NCBI RefSeq assembly: GCF_024171485.1 | Contig: NZ_JALJZX010000002.1 | Coordinates: forward strand, 124,001 to 188,000 | DNA from: Chryseobacterium sp. HSC-36S06 | GTDB lineage: Bacteria > Bacteroidota > Bacteroidia > Flavobacteriales > Weeksellaceae | Direction: 5' to 3' | Length of the DNA stretch: 64,000 bases | In this document: positions 51,306 to 59,182 of the stretch, piece after piece | Layout: the number at the start of each line of letters is the position of its first letter | Numbering within the stretch: the stretch's first letter is position 1 | Notes under the pieces: generated by a model | What the model saw: only the letters and a program-made list of their open reading frames with translations | Databases searched by the model: none | What the model was told of the DNA's origin: nothing | Made by a program: the position numbers and the translations under genes

Positions 51306-51866
51306 TTACTTTAATAAATCTTTAAGTGAAGTGTTGTCTTTCTTTATGATCTCAAGTAAATCTCTTTCAAGATAACCTGTAGCCGGACTCTCGATGATTC
51401 TACCAATTTCTTTGCCATATTTCTGTACAATAATGGTAGGGACCCGCTGAATGTTATATATTCCTTCTTCGCCTCCGGGAGCTTCTTTTTTCCGGTTTAC
51501 GGCAATAAGTGTAAGTTTTTGCTCTGGGTAGTTAACGCTTTCTAAAATCTTCATTAATCTTGGAACTTCACGATGACTGTCGCCACACCATGTTCCCAAT
51601 GCTACGATCAGATTGTATGAGCTCAGCTTTTCTTTTTTAAGTTCTTCTACCGTTTTCTTGTCAATGGTGTATTCGTCGTGCTCTTTTATATACCAGTCGC
51701 TGTAGGGCGCTTTCAGGAGCTGATCTTTTGTCTGATGTCCAAGGAGCATTTTTCCGTCATTGGTCGTTTCAACTTCGCGGTTTACAACTATTTTCTGCGC
51801 CTCGCAGGATTGCATTGTAAGAAGGAATGCGGCGGAAAGGAATATGGTTTTGGTTAATTTATTCAT
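51306..51866 (-). CDS. thioredoxin-fold lipoprotein
   Basis: 186 residues. A signal with lipobox-like MQSC (Cys21) suggests a lipoprotein. The thioredoxin fold spans about 80-175: VALGTWCGDSHREVPRL near 89-105 and the cis-Pro region QRVPTIIV near 137-144. Only one cysteine is present at the active-site position (W-C-G-D-S in place of W-C-x-x-C), so it cannot form an internal disulfide and may act as a monothiol reductant, peroxidase-like protein or chaperone. Followed at once by the DUF4230 gene. Confidence 0.8.
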   Translation of the reverse strand: MNKLTKTIFLSAAFLLTMQSCEAQKIVVNREVETTNDGKMLLGHQTKDQLLKAPYSDWYIKEHDEYTIDKKTVEELKKEKLSSYNLIVALGTWCGDSHREVPRLMKILESVNYPEQKLTLIAVNRKKEAPGGEEGIYNIQRVPTIIVQKYGKEIGRIIESPATGYLERDLLEIIKKDNTSLKDLLK

Positions 51867-51896
51867 AATGAAATTAGGAATTTTGATTCAAAGGCT

Positions 51897-52367
51897 TTAA
51901 TTCTGTTCTAAAATGGATTTAAGATTGGCGGGAGAGTAGTATTTGTTTTTAAGTACTTTATAATCAGATTTCCGGTGAACATTGATTTTGTCTCCAGATG
52001 CTTCTGAGAATGCTTCTTCGCCTTTAGCCTGGTAAAATGCAATGGTTTCATCGGCTTCCTGCTGATTTGCACACGCTTTAGACATGTTAGAGCGCTGAAC
52101 TTCGTTAAACAGTTCGACAAACTTTTCACCTAAACCGAATTCTAAAACAGCACCACTCAAAACATACTGCAGATCACAAAGTGCGTCAGCGATTTCTACA
52201 ATATTGTTGTCGGCAATGGCTTCTTTTAACTCATTTAATTCTTCCTGCAGCAGAGAAATTCTTAACTCACAGCGTTCCTTTGAAGGAATTTGCGGCTGAT
52301 CTAAAACAGGAGCATTAAAGGTTTTGTGAAATTCTGCCACCTGGTTCAGTGCATCGATTTTATTCAT
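51897..52367 (-). CDS. MazG-like NTP pyrophosphohydrolase
   Basis: 156 residues, all-alpha NTP-PPase superfamily. Metal-binding carboxylates are visible in LLQEELNELKEAIAD near 34-48 (E-E-x-x-E) and VEIADALCDLQYVL near 56-69 (E-x2-D...D). Such enzymes hydrolyse NTPs or dNTPs, often to remove damaged nucleotides; substrate not predictable. It lies 30 bp upstream of the thioredoxin-like gene on the same strand and may head that operon. Confidence 0.82.
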   Translation of the reverse strand: MNKIDALNQVAEFHKTFNAPVLDQPQIPSKERCELRISLLQEELNELKEAIADNNIVEIADALCDLQYVLSGAVLEFGLGEKFVELFNEVQRSNMSKACANQQEADETIAFYQAKGEEAFSEASGDKINVHRKSDYKVLKNKYYSPANLKSILEQN

Positions 52368-52446
52368 TACTGTTTAATTTGAACAAATATAAAAATTAAA
52401 ATTTCAAAACTCTTACGGAATTTGGGGTCGCGCGAGTCTTCAAAGT

Positions 52447-52472
52447 AAAAAGCATCCAAAACGGATGCTTTT
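52447..52472 (-). terminator. terminator of the acyl-CoA dehydrogenase gene
   Basis: AAAAGCATCC (52447 region) pairs with GGATGCTTTT with a short A-rich loop; on the minus strand a T-run follows. Confidence 0.85.
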
Positions 52473-52492
52473 TAAAATTTTGTACCTGATAA

Positions 52493-53632
52493 TTATTTAG
52501 AAATTTCTCTTCCGATTACCAATTTCTGAATTTCTGAAGTTCCTTCGCCAATTGTACATAGTTTTGCATCTCTGTAAAACTTCTCCGCCGGGAAATCTTT
52601 GGTGTAACCATAACCTCCAAAAATCTGCACACCGTTATTTGCGATTCTTACGCAGGCTTCAGATGAATAAAGTTTTGCCATCGCTCCTTCTTTAGTCATC
52701 GGTTTTTTAGCGTTTTTTAGCGTTGCAGCACGCTGTATAAGCAGTTCGGAAGCGTCAATTTCCGTCGCCATATCTGCGAGCATGAAATTAATTGCCTGAA
52801 ACTGGTTAATCGCTTTCCCGAACTGGTGTCTTTCCAGTGAATATTTTAACGCGGCTTTGTAAGCTCCACGTGCAATTCCTAGACTTAAGGCTGCAATCGA
52901 GATTCGTCCGCCATCTAAAATTTTCATGGCCTGTTTGAAGCCTGAACCAACTTCGCCCAATCTGTTTGCATCAGGAACTCTCACATTATCGAAAATTAAT
53001 TCTGCGGTTTCAGAAGCACGCATGCCTAATTTATTTTCTTTTTTTCCTGACGAAAAACCGGGCATTCCTTTTTCTAAAACAAATGCTGTTGAATTATTTT
53101 TCGCACCTTTCTCACCGGTTCTTGTCATTACTACAGCAATGTCTCCGGAGATCGCGTGAGTGATAAAGTTTTTTGCACCGTTTAAAACCCATTCTTCACC
53201 GTCTTTAACTGCGGTGGTACTCATTCCTCCGGAATCGGATCCTGTATTGTGTTCAGTTAATCCCCATGCACCGATAACTTTACCTGATGCCAACTGCGGG
53301 AGCCACTTGTGACGCTGCTCTTCATTTCCGAATTCATAAATATGATTCGTGCAAAGTGAGTTGTGTGCTGCAAGCGAAAGTCCGATTGAAGGGTCTACCT
53401 GAGAGATTTCATCTAAAATAGTTACATATTCATGATACCCCATTCCGGAACCGCCATATTCTTCTGGAATCACAATTCCCATAAAGCCCATTTCGCCCAT
53501 TCTGTGGAAAAGTTCTACCGGAAAAGTCTGGCTTTCGTCCCAGTCCATAATGTTCGGGCGGATATTTTTTTCTGCGAATTCCTTAGCAGTTTCTGCAATC
53601 ATATTAAGGTTGTGCAAAGTCTCAGTATTCAT
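52493..53632 (-). CDS. acyl-CoA dehydrogenase
   Basis: A 379-residue FAD flavoprotein of beta-oxidation or branched-chain amino acid breakdown; it passes electrons to ETF. Family signatures: VIPEEYGGSGMGYHEYV near 54-70, GAWGLTEHNTGSDSGGM near 120-136, FGKAINQFQAINFMLADMAT near 272-291, and the catalytic Glu region CTIGEGTSEIQKLVIGR near 360-376. Chain-length specificity cannot be read. Own TATCTTTG promoter on the minus strand (53649-53656) and own terminator. Confidence 0.92.
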   Translation of the reverse strand: MNTETLHNLNMIAETAKEFAEKNIRPNIMDWDESQTFPVELFHRMGEMGFMGIVIPEEYGGSGMGYHEYVTILDEISQVDPSIGLSLAAHNSLCTNHIYEFGNEEQRHKWLPQLASGKVIGAWGLTEHNTGSDSGGMSTTAVKDGEEWVLNGAKNFITHAISGDIAVVMTRTGEKGAKNNSTAFVLEKGMPGFSSGKKENKLGMRASETAELIFDNVRVPDANRLGEVGSGFKQAMKILDGGRISIAALSLGIARGAYKAALKYSLERHQFGKAINQFQAINFMLADMATEIDASELLIQRAATLKNAKKPMTKEGAMAKLYSSEACVRIANNGVQIFGGYGYTKDFPAEKFYRDAKLCTIGEGTSEIQKLVIGREISK

Positions 53633-53648
53633 ATATAGTATTTGTTTT

Positions 53649-53656
53649 CAAAGATA
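53649..53656 (-). promoter_or_regulatory. candidate -7 box (TATCTTTG) of the acyl-CoA dehydrogenase gene
   Basis: Exact TAnnTTTG match on the minus strand, ending 16 bp before the ATG. Confidence 0.5.
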
Positions 53657-53757
53657 ATTAAAATGATTTAGTCTGAAAATATATTTTTTAAATTACCTTT
53701 AATTCCTCATTTCACGCAAGTTAAATCCGTAAATTAGCACTCTTTAATATAATATCT

Positions 53758-55635
53758 ATGAAAAGACTTTTATTTCTGTCTGCCTTTATACCTGTTTTAA
53801 GTTTTGCTCAGATTCCTGCGGACTATTATGACGGAGCTTCTGCACTCAGCGGTTACGCTCTTAAGACAAAACTGCACGAAATTATCTCGGCTAAAAACAT
53901 CAACTGGCACTATGGGGATTTAACTGCATTTTATAATCAAACCGATTTAGACCGCTATTACGACCACACCGCAAGTAATACCACCATCCTTCTGGATATT
54001 TATTCGGAAATACCAGATGGTCCTGATTCCTATGAATATACGACAGCTAACATTATTGGCTCCGCAAACGCTGAAGGGCAGGGATGGAACAGAGAGCATA
54101 TGATGCCCCAAAGTACATTCAACAGTAATTACCCGATGTATTCTGATATGTTTTATGTGATTCCTACGGATGCAAGAATTAATCAGCTACGGAGCAATTA
54201 TCCTTATGGTAAAGCAGGCAGTACAAACCATTACACATTTACAAACGGATCCAAAATAAGCAATAACGGTACGCCGGGATCGGGATATACGGGAAGAGTA
54301 TATGAGCCGATTGATGAATTCAAAGGAGATGTCGCAAGAAGCCTTCTTTATTTTTCGGTAAGATATGAGGGGAAGTTAAGCTCGTTTAATTATTTTAACG
54401 GAACTTCAGCGGCAAACGACAGAAGCCCACTTGATGGTACCGAGGAAAAAGCTTTTGAAAACTGGTATATTAACCTGCTTATGCAATGGCATAACCAGGA
54501 CCCGGTTTCACAGAAAGAGATCGATAGGAATAATGCTGTTTACTCGATACAGAAAAACCGCAATCCGTTTATTGATCACCCGGAATGGGTTAATATAATT
54601 TGGACGCAAACACCAGATGGCAGCGCTCCTCAGCCACCAGTAAATTTAAATCTTCAGCAAACCAGCGCTTACTTTTTAAATTTATCATGGTCAGCACCGG
54701 CCGATAGTGATTTGCTTGGTTATAAGATATATCAGAATGGTGTTTTAGTAGCCACTACAAAAAATACAAGCATTACGATCGACCACCTGGAACCATCAGC
54801 GTCGTATAATTTTACAGTTAAAGCTTATGATAACGGGTATTTGGAATCTCCTGACAGTAATCTTATTACTGTTACTACACTTGCAAATGATATCTATGCT
54901 AAAGATTTAATGATTACCAAATATCTGGAGGGAAGCTTAAATAATAAGGCGATAGAAATTAACAATAAAACCGGTCATCCGGTTAATTTAAATAAGTACA
55001 GGCTTAGCGTTCAGTTTTATAACAGTAGTGCAGGTAACTACTATTTTCCTGATCCTTATGAACTTGAAGGAATGGTGCAGGATAACGAAACCTTTGTGGT
55101 ACTGAATCCTAACGCTAATTTCAGCTGTATTACTAATGAGGAGGCAAGATTTGTAACTGCTGCTCCCCAGCTAACTTACTCCGGAAGTCAATATCTCGAA
55201 CTCAGATACGCTTCTACCACAGTAGATGCAATTGGTACCCCAAATCTTAATAATTATGAAACGCTCGGGGATGTTTCCCTATACAGGTCTGCAGCGGTAA
55301 ATCAGCCAAATTCAACTTTTACGCTGTCTGAATGGCAAATTAAGCCGACTGATTATTGTGAAGATCTGGGAAGTTTAGCCACCAATTCTGTAAACGCCAA
55401 TAGTTCAGCACCATATTCAGTTTACCCGAATCCTGTTGTTGGAAGCACGTTGTATATTAAAGGAAATCAACTTCAGAACGTGAAGCAGATTTCTGTGATA
55501 GATTTATCTGGAAAACTTTTGAACGTGAAAAATCAGCCATTCAAAAACACCAACGCTCTGGATGTTGGAGATTTGAAATCTGGTGTATACCTTTTGAAAA
55601 TTGATGAGTTCACTTTGAAATTCATCAAACAATAA
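53758..55635 (+). CDS. secreted endonuclease I with FN3, lamin-tail and T9SS domains
   Basis: A 625-residue exported nuclease. Signal peptide about 1-18 (SFAQ); endonuclease I domain about 25-285 with the metal/His active site in WNREHMMPQSTF near 108-119; FN3 domain about 295-375 (PPVNLNLQQTSAYFLNLSWS); lamin-tail-like domain about 380-500 (DLMITKYLEGS, AIEINNKTG, FVVLNPN); and a T9SS type A sorting domain from about 552 (YSVYPNPV ... KSGVYLLKI). It likely degrades extracellular DNA for nutrients. Transcribed alone. Confidence 0.9.
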   Translation: MKRLLFLSAFIPVLSFAQIPADYYDGASALSGYALKTKLHEIISAKNINWHYGDLTAFYNQTDLDRYYDHTASNTTILLDIYSEIPDGPDSYEYTTANIIGSANAEGQGWNREHMMPQSTFNSNYPMYSDMFYVIPTDARINQLRSNYPYGKAGSTNHYTFTNGSKISNNGTPGSGYTGRVYEPIDEFKGDVARSLLYFSVRYEGKLSSFNYFNGTSAANDRSPLDGTEEKAFENWYINLLMQWHNQDPVSQKEIDRNNAVYSIQKNRNPFIDHPEWVNIIWTQTPDGSAPQPPVNLNLQQTSAYFLNLSWSAPADSDLLGYKIYQNGVLVATTKNTSITIDHLEPSASYNFTVKAYDNGYLESPDSNLITVTTLANDIYAKDLMITKYLEGSLNNKAIEINNKTGHPVNLNKYRLSVQFYNSSAGNYYFPDPYELEGMVQDNETFVVLNPNANFSCITNEEARFVTAAPQLTYSGSQYLELRYASTTVDAIGTPNLNNYETLGDVSLYRSAAVNQPNSTFTLSEWQIKPTDYCEDLGSLATNSVNANSSAPYSVYPNPVVGSTLYIKGNQLQNVKQISVIDLSGKLLNVKNQPFKNTNALDVGDLKSGVYLLKIDEFTLKFIKQ

Positions 55636-55656
55636 TATTTTCAATAAACTATATTA

Positions 55657-55689
55657 AAACTCCTCATTATTTTTTTGAGGAGTTTTTTT
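55657..55689. terminator. bidirectional terminator between endonuclease and HhH genes
   Basis: AAACTCCTCA/TGAGGAGTTT (55657-55666, 55676-55685), 9-nt loop, T-run after. Confidence 0.88.
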
Positions 55690-55704
55690 GTAATTCTTTG
55701 CGAA

Positions 55705-57099
55705 CTATCTTAGGTACAATCTCATTCTTGCTTCGTATTCCGGTTTTGTTTTCAGAAGTTTCCAAATCTTTTTGTCATCGCGAACAGTAATTCTGTGGTA
55801 AATAATTTTATCCGCAGAATATTTGAAATACGGATGAGTTTTCAGCCATTCTTCCGGCGCATCAGCCAAAGTGTACTTGGCTATTTTAGAAACATCTAGA
55901 TGGGCAGTTTCAATGAGTTTTTGGGCTAGATTCTTATCAATATCATAAGTGTCAACAATCTGTTGTCTGTTAGCAAATCCACCGAGCTTTTTGCGGTAAC
56001 TCAGCATCATGGCGGCACTTTTTTCATCAAAACCAAATTCCAGAAGCTGGTTAAACGTAATCTGGTTAACATCGATTTTCGAAAAGTCTGTTTTTATATC
56101 CGGATCAGCAGTTTTGGCAGCTACAGAATTTGAATTCTTAAACGTCGATGTCGTTTTAAAATTTTCAGGATTTAATACGATGAAAGGTTTCATTTCTTCA
56201 AATTTTTCTTCTGAAATTACAAAGCATCTTGCAATGTCTTCAAGATTTTTAAAACTGCCTTTCAAGTTTCGGTCTCTGTAATTGATGATGACCTGCGCCT
56301 GTTTTTCGGAGAATCCAAGTTTTCTCCAGCCCTCAAGGTCCGTTAGATTAGGATCAAAACTTTCATAAGAAAAATTCGGCTTGTCAGCTTTTTTTGTGGC
56401 ATAACTGTTTTTCACCTCAAAGTTTTCCGGTGTTTTCTGGGGAAGCAAAAGATAAGGTTCCATTTTCCGGTAATTTTCTTCGCTGATGATAAAGCAGTCT
56501 TTAAATTTTTCTTTACTGATGAAACTGCCGCCAAGATAATTTCTATACTTAATAATTGAATTAGCCTGATTCTCCGTGAAACCGATTTTCACAAAATCGT
56601 ATGTACTAAAGTGATCGGGATTAAATTTCCCGGGAATTTTCAGCGTCTTTTTCTCAAAAGTTTTGTATTGGTAATTACCTCCATTTTGCGAAGGATAACT
56701 TTTAAACCCTCTATATGAGGTTGAAGAAGATTTTTCGGGAAGTAAAATATAGGGTTCAAGTTCCGCAAATTTTTCCTCAGAAATAGAGTAACATTTTTTC
56801 AGTTGTTCTTTTGACGTGAATTTGCCGCCCACAACATTTTTGTATTTCAGGATTGTAGCGACCTGTCTTTCTGAGAATCCTAAATTTTTCCATTCATTAT
56901 CTGTTAACGCATTTGGATCGAACTCATTAAGGATCCTCTTCTCGGGTTCTGAATATTTTACAGTTTCCAAAGAATTCGGAACATCAGGATCTTGATCATC
57001 CGGATTGAAATAAAATAGCCCACCCATCATTATTGCACCGGAGGTGGCTAGGCCGAAAAAATAATTTTTTGCTGCCGAAATTTGTAGAGGTAAACGCAT
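55705..57099 (-). CDS. membrane-anchored protein with four helix-hairpin-helix repeats
   Basis: 464 residues. One N-terminal membrane segment (about 10-30) then four repeats of about 65-75 residues, each ComEA-like: LGFSERQVATILKYKN...GGKF near 75, IGFTENQANSIIKYRN...GGSF near 160, LGFSEKQAQVIINYRD...GSF near 255 and FGFDEKSAAMMLSYRK...GGF near 360. Each includes the HhH turn and a following [EK]-L-x-x-C-[FY]-x-I-S-E-E-x-[FY] unit in repeats 1-3. ComEA-type HhH domains bind DNA during natural uptake, so DNA handling at the membrane is plausible but unproven. Five regular repeats lie upstream. Confidence 0.82.
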   Translation of the reverse strand: MRLPLQISAAKNYFFGLATSGAIMMGGLFYFNPDDQDPDVPNSLETVKYSEPEKRILNEFDPNALTDNEWKNLGFSERQVATILKYKNVVGGKFTSKEQLKKCYSISEEKFAELEPYILLPEKSSSTSYRGFKSYPSQNGGNYQYKTFEKKTLKIPGKFNPDHFSTYDFVKIGFTENQANSIIKYRNYLGGSFISKEKFKDCFIISEENYRKMEPYLLLPQKTPENFEVKNSYATKKADKPNFSYESFDPNLTDLEGWRKLGFSEKQAQVIINYRDRNLKGSFKNLEDIARCFVISEEKFEEMKPFIVLNPENFKTTSTFKNSNSVAAKTADPDIKTDFSKIDVNQITFNQLLEFGFDEKSAAMMLSYRKKLGGFANRQQIVDTYDIDKNLAQKLIETAHLDVSKIAKYTLADAPEEWLKTHPYFKYSADKIIYHRITVRDDKKIWKLLKTKPEYEARMRLYLR

Positions 57100-57115
57100 G
57101 GTAGATTCTTTTATG

Positions 57116-57123
57116 CAAACATA
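57116..57123 (-). promoter_or_regulatory. candidate -7 box (TATGTTTG) of the HhH gene
   Basis: Exact TAnnTTTG on the minus strand, 16 bp before the ATG. No TTTG lies 19-21 bp further upstream, so the promoter is probably weak without an activator. Confidence 0.5.
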
Positions 57124-57149
57124 AAATGAATATTACCAAAGAGTTACAG

Positions 57150-57256
57150 CGAAAACACCCTTTTGGAACGATGAAAACACCCCTTTAATGATGGGAAAAA
57201 CACCTATCTGTTATAATGAAATCACTATTTAATAGATGAGGAAATCACCCTTTTTT
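57150..57256. promoter_or_regulatory. array of five direct repeats at 22-23 bp period
   Basis: Sites on the plus strand: GAAAACACCC, GAAAACACCCC, GAAAAACACC, GAAATCACT and GAAATCACCC. Their CAC triplets start at 57156, 57178, 57201, 57223 and 57246, spacings 22, 23, 22 and 23 bp. They fill the gap between the MerR gene and the HhH gene and run from about -35 to -125 relative to the candidate -7 box of the HhH gene. Confidence 0.7.
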
Positions 57257-57599
57257 ATTCTACAGGTTTGTCAACCAGCGAGTCTTTGAGTTTCTGAAGT
57301 TCTGCTTTAACAAACTCCAGTCGGTCGATCATGCTGATCGTCTCAGAAATTTTTGAATTGGTTGTGAGCGCAATCCTGGCGCCGTCCAGCGTGTAACCTT
57401 TTTCCTTAACCAAATGATAAATAATCTGGAGGTTTTTCAGGTCTTCAGGAGTAAAATAACGGTTTCCTTTTTTATTTTTTTTAGGTTTAATTATGGGAAA
57501 TTCCTGCTCCCAATATCTTATCAATGAAGCGTTTACATTGAAAGCTTTGGCTACTTCGCCAATTGAATAATAAAGTTTATCAGGTAAGTTGAGTTTCAT
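57255..57599 (-). CDS. MerR family transcriptional regulator
   Basis: 114 residues. N-terminal winged helix: YYSIGEVAKAFNVNASLIRYW (first part; about 11-31), then KKNKKGNRYFTPEDLKNLQ near 40-58 and YHLVKEKGYTLDGARIAL near 62-79. A short C-terminal helix (about 88-112) for dimerisation ends the protein, with no ligand domain or cysteine sensor. This compact type is common next to M23 peptidase genes in Bacteroidota, though none is here. The five-repeat array begins at its stop codon. Confidence 0.88.
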   Translation of the reverse strand: MKLNLPDKLYYSIGEVAKAFNVNASLIRYWEQEFPIIKPKKNKKGNRYFTPEDLKNLQIIYHLVKEKGYTLDGARIALTTNSKISETISMIDRLEFVKAELQKLKDSLVDKPVE

Positions 57600-57649
57600 A
57601 AGAAAAGGAAATGTCTCGTTGTAAAGTTAAAAATTTTCGCGATAGAATG

Positions 57650-58957
57650 TTAATACGCAACCTCCATTTTTACTTTTTTTCCTTTTAACTTTTCGTTTGC
57701 TAATTTTTTCAGTAAATCTTTTACTTTTTTACGGTCAACTGCAACATAAGACGTCGTGTCTTTTACTTCAATCAAACCGATATCGCTTTTTTCAAGTTCA
57801 CCTTTTTTAATGAGGTAACCAACAATATCTACTTTGTTCACTTTGTCTTTTTTTCCGGCGCTGATGTAAACGGTCTGAAAAGGTGTTTTTCCCGGAACTC
57901 TGTTGCTTTCTGAAATGTTTTCTTCCGGCGTATTGTTTTTAATAAAAGGGAAGTTTTCATCCTCAGTCATTATTAAATAGGCAAAACCTTTCGCATTCAT
58001 TCTTGCGGTTCGGCCGTTTCTGTGGATAAAAGCATCTTCTTTTGGCGGTAACTGGTAATGAACAATCGATTCAACTTCAGGAACATCCAGTCCACGTGAA
58101 GCTAAATCGGTAGTGATCAAAATTCTTGCGGAATCATTTCTGAATTTCAGCAGTGCGCGTTCTCTTTCGTCCTGTTCCATTCCGCCGTGAAAAGTCTCGC
58201 GGTCGATTCCTTTTTCTCTTAAAAGCTCGGAAATCCGGTCTACTGCGTCACGGTGATTGCAGAATATCAGTGTTCTTTTGTTTCCGATTTTACAGATCAG
58301 GTGAAATAAAGTATCTAATTTTTCTTCAGCAGTTGTCATCACTTTTCTCAACTGAATATCAGGTTTGGAATCGTGAATTTTGAGGAAATTAATTGTTTTT
58401 TCATTCTTCAATCCGACAAAATCGGGAATTTTATCCATCGCTGTGGCGGAGGTAAGGATTCGTTGAGTACAGTTTTCTAATTCCTCAATAATGAAATTCA
58501 TGTCTTCTTCAAAGCCCAGTTCAAGCGCTTTGTCGAATTCGTCTAAAACCAAAGTTTTAATGGTGGAGGAATCGAAATTATTATTCCTTAAATGGTAAGC
58601 AATTCTTCCCGGCGTTCCAATTAATAGGGCAGGTGCTTCTCTGAAATTATTGATTTCAATCTTTTTATCGTGTCCGCCGTAGCAAATCGAGATTTTAAAA
58701 TCGGTCCCCATAGCTTTAAAAACCTGCTCAATCTGCAAAGCAAGTTCCCGGGCGGGAACCACTACCATCGCCTGAATTCCTGAAACATCTTTCTGCAGAT
58801 TTCTAAGCAATGGAAATAAGAAAGCAAGCGTTTTCCCTGATCCAGTGGGAGACAGGAGGATAACATCGTTCTCGTTTTCAGTCGCGGTATAGGTAGATTT
58901 CTGCATTTGATTCATATCCTGAATCTGCAGTTTTTGATAGATTGATTCTAAATTCAT
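57650..58957 (-). CDS. DEAD-box RNA helicase with DbpA-type C-terminal domain
   Basis: 435 residues from the ATG of MNLESIYQKLQIQDMNQMQ. Helicase motifs in order: Q motif, SPTGSGKT near 37-44, PARELALQ near 74, TPGRI near 125, DEFD near 149 (D-E-F-D, not D-E-A-D), SATA near 183, ATDLASRGLD-like TTDLASRGLDVPEVESIVHY near 290-309 and HRNGRTARM near 320. The last 75 residues (VDIVGYLIKKGEL, SDIGLIEVKDTTSYVAV) match the DbpA domain that binds 23S rRNA hairpin 92, so ribosome assembly is likely. A TACCTTTG box sits four bases before the ATG. Confidence 0.9.
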   Translation of the reverse strand: MNLESIYQKLQIQDMNQMQKSTYTATENENDVILLSPTGSGKTLAFLFPLLRNLQKDVSGIQAMVVVPARELALQIEQVFKAMGTDFKISICYGGHDKKIEINNFREAPALLIGTPGRIAYHLRNNNFDSSTIKTLVLDEFDKALELGFEEDMNFIIEELENCTQRILTSATAMDKIPDFVGLKNEKTINFLKIHDSKPDIQLRKVMTTAEEKLDTLFHLICKIGNKRTLIFCNHRDAVDRISELLREKGIDRETFHGGMEQDERERALLKFRNDSARILITTDLASRGLDVPEVESIVHYQLPPKEDAFIHRNGRTARMNAKGFAYLIMTEDENFPFIKNNTPEENISESNRVPGKTPFQTVYISAGKKDKVNKVDIVGYLIKKGELEKSDIGLIEVKDTTSYVAVDRKKVKDLLKKLANEKLKGKKVKMEVAY

Positions 58958-58961
58958 TTTG

Positions 58962-58969
58962 CAAAGGTA
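58962..58969 (-). promoter_or_regulatory. candidate -7 box (TACCTTTG) of the DbpA-like gene
   Basis: Exact TAnnTTTG on the minus strand only four bases before the ATG at 58957, implying a leaderless or near-leaderless mRNA. Confidence 0.5.
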
Positions 58970-59031
58970 AAAGAATTGGGCTTTGCTAAAAAATGCAGAC
59001 CTTAATATTATCAATTTTAGTAGCTGTAAGT

Positions 59032-59062
59032 ATTGTGATTATCAAATAATTTCTTAATTTTG
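59032..59062 (+). promoter_or_regulatory. rpsA promoter
   Basis: ATTG (59032-59035), 19-bp spacer and TAATTTTG (59055-59062), a good match to the Bacteroidota consensus. It predicts a 5' leader of about 115 nt before the rpsA ATG. Confidence 0.65.
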
Positions 59063-59066
59063 CACC

Positions 59067-59182
59067 ACTTTTTGTGGGAGCATTTGGCTGAGTTAAAATA
59101 TTCAAAACTAACATCTTCCGTATTTTTCACGAACCACATTTAGCCAAGCAGTGAAAAAGAAGGAATACAAAATTTTTAGAAA
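59067..59182 (+). promoter_or_regulatory. rpsA 5' leader with mutually exclusive or pseudoknotted pairings
   Basis: TTTTTCAC (59123-59130) pairs with GTGAAAAA (59151-59158). The loop contains AGCCAA (59142-59147), complementary to TTGGCT at 59084-59089 upstream, and CCACA (59134-59138), complementary to TGTGG (59073-59077). Such long-range pairing is typical of ribosomal-protein leaders. No known leader family is recognised. Confidence 0.45.

Noticed and set aside
57150-57256. CRISPR array
   Set aside because: The repeat period is only 22-23 bp, the conserved part is about 10 bp and degenerate, there are no unique 30-bp spacers, and no cas gene lies nearby.
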